Origin: Vicingaceae bacterium
GTDB lineage: Bacteria > Bacteroidota > Bacteroidia > Flavobacteriales_E > Vicingaceae
DNA length: 64,000 nucleotides
Direction of reading: 5' to 3'
Assembly: GCA_018402765.1 (NCBI GenBank)
Contig: JAGYIE010000002.1
Coordinates: forward strand, 434,001-498,000
The position numbers and the translations under genes are program-made. Positions 60,465 to 64,000 of the stretch are shown here, in pieces. Position 1 is the stretch's first letter; the number at the start of each line of letters is the position of its first letter. The notes under the pieces were generated by a model. The model searched no databases and had not been told where the DNA came from. It was given only the letters and a program-made list of their open reading frames with translations.

Positions 60465-61778
60465 TTATTTTTCATCAATTAAATCATTCTTATTTTTTGA
60501 ATTTTGCTCTACTACAGGCATAGATTCTATCTCGTTTTCTACTTTTGGACCATAAATAAACGACATGTCCTCTACAGGCTCTACTCGTTTGCCACTAGCG
60601 ACTAATGATACAGCCATAATAACACAGCTAATGATAATGGTGTACAACAAGATACCGGAATCAAAGTTTTCTACCTGGTATTCTGGTGGAATAGCAAAGA
60701 ATAATAAGATGGTAATTAATCCCCTAGGAGCTAAAAATAGCTGAGGTAAAATATCTCTTTGTACAAAGACTTTTAATACAATAAAACGAACTACGTATAG
60801 GCCCAAAAGGATGAGACCACTAATTGTCGCCACTTTTAAATTGAACAACGACTGAAGCGTAATAGTAATACCAAATAGGACAAAGAAGAACGTACGCACC
60901 ACAAAAGCACTTTCCATGGTTACTAAGTGAAACTCGTTAGACACCTTTTTTAACGAGTTTTTATTGATCCATTTCTTCATGAACCCTCTAAAGAATATTT
61001 TGTAATTGTTCAGAACTAGTCCAAATACAAGAATAATAATTAGAGAAGATAAATGGAAGAGTTTGCCTACGGAATAAAGCATTAAAAGAACAGCAATCAA
61101 TAAAAATAGCTTGACACTGGAGTTTAATTTTTGGAAAATCAATACCAATGCATAGCTAATAATCAAGGATAACGCTACTGTAATTCCGATGTTTGTAACT
61201 ACGTCTAGGACAATTAATTTGGCACTACTCGTTTCTGCATTTCCTGTTAAAAAGTAGAAAAGCATAATTCCCAATATATCGGAGAACGTACCTTCATACA
61301 CCATAAATTCTTTTTTCTCAGTACTTAGTCCGCCAACACTAGGAATAATAATAGCACTACTCATTACAGAAAGGGGAACCGCATAAAGAATACTAGTAAA
61401 TACGCTTTCAATTAAAAAGTAATGAATGATGTACGCTAAAATAGCTGTTGAACCAATTAAAGATATTAGTGCAACAGAAAATGATTTCCATATGGTTGGC
61501 CATTTTTCTTTTGTTAACTCTAAGTCTAATGCTGCCTCTAAAACAATCATTATTAGACCGACAATACCCAAAAGTTCTAAAGCACTAAAAAGCTGATTTT
61601 CAGGAACTTTTAATTCTATAAAATTCATTCCTTGTTTTGCCAATATACCTAAGACAATAAGCAATAAAACACTCGGAATATTTGTTTTTTTAGAAATAAT
61701 ATTAAAAAAATAGGAAAGTATGATAACTAAGCTTATCCCAATAATAGCGGTGTATGGCCCAATAATTTGCATAATCAT
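60465..61778 (-). CDS. Cation:proton antiporter (CPA1/NhaP-like)
   Basis: About 12 hydrophobic segments; GLIMIVLEAALDLELTKEKW; EGTFSDILGIMLFYFLTG; APRGLITILLFFAIP. Confidence 0.88.
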   Translation of the reverse strand: MIMQIIGPYTAIIGISLVIILSYFFNIISKKTNIPSVLLLIVLGILAKQGMNFIELKVPENQLFSALELLGIVGLIMIVLEAALDLELTKEKWPTIWKSFSVALISLIGSTAILAYIIHYFLIESVFTSILYAVPLSVMSSAIIIPSVGGLSTEKKEFMVYEGTFSDILGIMLFYFLTGNAETSSAKLIVLDVVTNIGITVALSLIISYALVLIFQKLNSSVKLFLLIAVLLMLYSVGKLFHLSSLIIILVFGLVLNNYKIFFRGFMKKWINKNSLKKVSNEFHLVTMESAFVVRTFFFVLFGITITLQSLFNLKVATISGLILLGLYVVRFIVLKVFVQRDILPQLFLAPRGLITILLFFAIPPEYQVENFDSGILLYTIIISCVIMAVSLVASGKRVEPVEDMSFIYGPKVENEIESMPVVEQNSKNKNDLIDEK

Positions 61779-61782
61779 AATC

Positions 61783-62589
61783 TTAGTTTTTAGGCGAATT
61801 TATTGTATTGATTTGGTTATAAATACCTTCTGCTAAAACAGGGAAATAACTATTTGTAATTAAATCTATTTGGTTTTCTTGAGAAGGAAATGTTGTTGAT
61901 GATATTCCTTTTGCGATAGTTATTCCATCTTTGGTAAACAATGTATAGTGGACTTTAGCTTCTCGCTTGTATTCTCCACTTTGCATGGTCGTATAGTCGC
62001 CATATATATTTCTAAACTCCAATTGATTTATAAACAAATACAACTTTGCTTTATGTTTGTTATATAAACTATCGAGCAGATTAGCATTTGTAATTTCTGC
62101 ATTCATGAATCGCTCTTCAGTTACCTTTTTTGTTACAATCTGCCCGCCGTAATCGGGGGTCTCTTCTCTTTTAAATGACCCTTTTATTTTGCCTTTTAAT
62201 GCTTTAGCTTTTTGTTCAACAGTGTTTGTTTCTTCTAAAGGGAGGGCTTCATAATTTAATTTTCTTGATCTATAAATATGTGTAAGGTCTTGTTCTATTT
62301 CGTCTTCCATGAAATAAAATGAAAGTACACTATATTTTTTATTAAATGATTGATACAAGTGAAAGTCAAGCGCTTTTGAAAATTCGTTTTTCATTTGGGC
62401 GGCGCTCAGTTTATTGTCTTTTTCTAATTGTTTATCAATTTCTGAGATATACATGAACGGCTCAAAAGGAATCAATAAAACGGCTGCTTTATCTGATGTC
62501 GCTCCGCCATTAAACTGCATTGTTCCGCTTTGTGAATAGGATACTAAATGGCAAAGGAGGATACTGAAGAGTAAGCTACGCGTTTTCAT
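61783..62589 (-). CDS. Hypothetical secreted protein
   Basis: Signal peptide MKTRSLLFSILLCHLVSYSQS; no family recognised. Confidence 0.65.
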   Translation of the reverse strand: MKTRSLLFSILLCHLVSYSQSGTMQFNGGATSDKAAVLLIPFEPFMYISEIDKQLEKDNKLSAAQMKNEFSKALDFHLYQSFNKKYSVLSFYFMEDEIEQDLTHIYRSRKLNYEALPLEETNTVEQKAKALKGKIKGSFKREETPDYGGQIVTKKVTEERFMNAEITNANLLDSLYNKHKAKLYLFINQLEFRNIYGDYTTMQSGEYKREAKVHYTLFTKDGITIAKGISSTTFPSQENQIDLITNSYFPVLAEGIYNQINTINSPKN

Positions 62590-62684
62590 AAGTCTATGGT
62601 TTGAATCAAAATTAGTCCATAAATCCCTAACGACAGTTAACAGCTTATGGATTTTAAAACAAGAAAATGTTAATAAGCTAGATC

Positions 62685-64000
62685 TTATTGAAATAAACGA
62701 AGTATATCATTTCCATTCGCCAGAACCATTAAAGACAAAAGAATAACAAAACCAACGATTTGTGCATTCTCCAAGAATTTATCTGACGGCTTTCTTCCAC
62801 TTACAATCTCATACAACAAGAATAAAACATGGCCTCCATCTAATGCAGGAATTGGAAGAATATTCATTATGGCTAAAATAATGGAAAGGAAAGCGGTAAA
62901 GCTCCAAAAACGTTGCCAATCCCACTCAGGAGAAAATGCTTTACCAATACTTATAAACCCACCTAATGATTTATATGCTTCAGTTTCGGGCTCAAAAACT
63001 AATTTCATTTGTTTAATGTAATTATCAAAAGAGTCATAAGCTTTATTAACCCCTGCAGGAATAGACTCTAAAGCACTATATTGCTCAGTAGAAAAAGTAA
63101 TTTGCTCATTTATAGGAGTTATGGCAAAGCCTAAAGTTCCACCTTTACTAACATTTGCAGGTAATTCTATGGTGGAATTATTTCTAATTACTTTTAAAAC
63201 AACTGACTCGCTACGATGACTTTTTAAGTAATTCACTACATCTTGAAAATAAGGAGTCGCCTCATTATTTATTCCTACAATTCGATCTTTAGGAAGCAGT
63301 CCTGCAGTATCCGCTGCAGTGTTAGGTGTCACTTCTTTTACCTCAGCAATAATTGCAGGCTCTAAAAAGCTTTTCTGATTTTTAATTAGTCCTGAGATGG
63401 TTCCTTCAGGAAGCGTAATATCTTCTTGACGTTGATCTCGTTCTACTGTAACTTTTTTTGCATTGTTGATTAAGATATTCATTTGAATATCACTGAATTT
63501 TTCAACTTTTTCGCCATCTACAGCTATAATTTTATCTCCGCTTTTTAGCCCCATATCAATAGCTATACTATCAGCATATACGCCATATTTTAGGCCTTCT
63601 GTAGGGATGTATTCATTCCCCCAAGTAAACAGAATTCCTGCATAAATAACAATTCCAAGAATCACATTTACAACTACTCCACCCAGCATAATGATCAGTC
63701 TTTGCCACGCGGGTTTAGATCTAAATTCCCATGGCTTAGGCGCTTCTTTTAATTGTTCTTTATCCATAGATTCATCTACCATTCCGGCTATTTTTACATA
63801 ACCTCCTAATGGTAACCAGCCTATTCCATATTCTGTCTCTCCTTTTTTAAACTTAAATAAAGAGAACCATGGGTCAAAGAATAAATAAAACTTTTCAACC
63901 TTGGTTTTGAATAATTTGGCTGGTATAAAGTGTCCTAGCTCATGTAAGATTACAAGTATTGATAAACTCAAAATGAGCTGCGCGGCTTGAATAAGTACTT
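62685..64000 (-). CDS. rseP: Site-2 protease RseP-like (M50), N-terminus truncated by window edge
   Basis: ILHELGHFIPAKLF (HExxH); two PDZ-like regions; NILPIPALDGGHVLFLLYE; frame stays open to base 64000 (VLIQAAQLILSLSILVIL). Confidence 0.92.
   Translation of the reverse strand, partial: VLIQAAQLILSLSILVILHELGHFIPAKLFKTKVEKFYLFFDPWFSLFKFKKGETEYGIGWLPLGGYVKIAGMVDESMDKEQLKEAPKPWEFRSKPAWQRLIIMLGGVVVNVILGIVIYAGILFTWGNEYIPTEGLKYGVYADSIAIDMGLKSGDKIIAVDGEKVEKFSDIQMNILINNAKKVTVERDQRQEDITLPEGTISGLIKNQKSFLEPAIIAEVKEVTPNTAADTAGLLPKDRIVGINNEATPYFQDVVNYLKSHRSESVVLKVIRNNSTIELPANVSKGGTLGFAITPINEQITFSTEQYSALESIPAGVNKAYDSFDNYIKQMKLVFEPETEAYKSLGGFISIGKAFSPEWDWQRFWSFTAFLSIILAIMNILPIPALDGGHVLFLLYEIVSGRKPSDKFLENAQIVGFVILLSLMVLANGNDILRLFQ

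Noticed and set aside
1-64000. CRISPR array, rRNA operon, transposase, integrase or prophage genes
   Set aside because: I saw no regularly spaced repeats, rRNA-like sequence or mobile-element proteins in the ORFs.

Overview
This 64-kb window is a gene-dense, AT-rich chromosomal segment from a Bacteroidota genome, probably Flavobacteriales-like. The lineage call rests on type IX secretion (T9SS) type A sorting domains, PorZ, several DUF families typical of the phylum, and TAnnTTTG-like promoter elements. I found no rRNA, CRISPR array, prophage or recognisable transposase. Most of the window is housekeeping: uvrC, gpsA, lysS, rpiB, tatA, gatA, recO, porZ, mnmG, ybeY, gltX, folB, pabA/trpG-like and rseP, plus tRNA-Arg(TCG) and tRNA-Cys(GCA). 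The most interesting region is 2-18.6 kb. There, a photolyase / flavin reductase / SDR operon and an ECF-sigma / crtI / crtB / idi operon flank two large T9SS cargo genes, next to a MerR-B12 regulator that keeps the CarH photoreceptor signature (Wx9EH plus ExHxxG). Three upstream regions carry inverted repeats that look like operators, and two of those share an 18/21-nt motif. Other signals: two parS-like ParB sites in the tiny gaps on both sides of mnmG, three tandem TRL-like lipoprotein genes near tRNA-Cys, two patches of decaying coding DNA (25.1-26.2 kb and 34.0-34.5 kb), a REP-like perfect hairpin fused to a T9SS-domain remnant (60.2 kb), and a 17-bp terminator stem embedded in two convergent stop codons (28.4 kb). 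Family names were assigned by reading the proteins; no database search was run.
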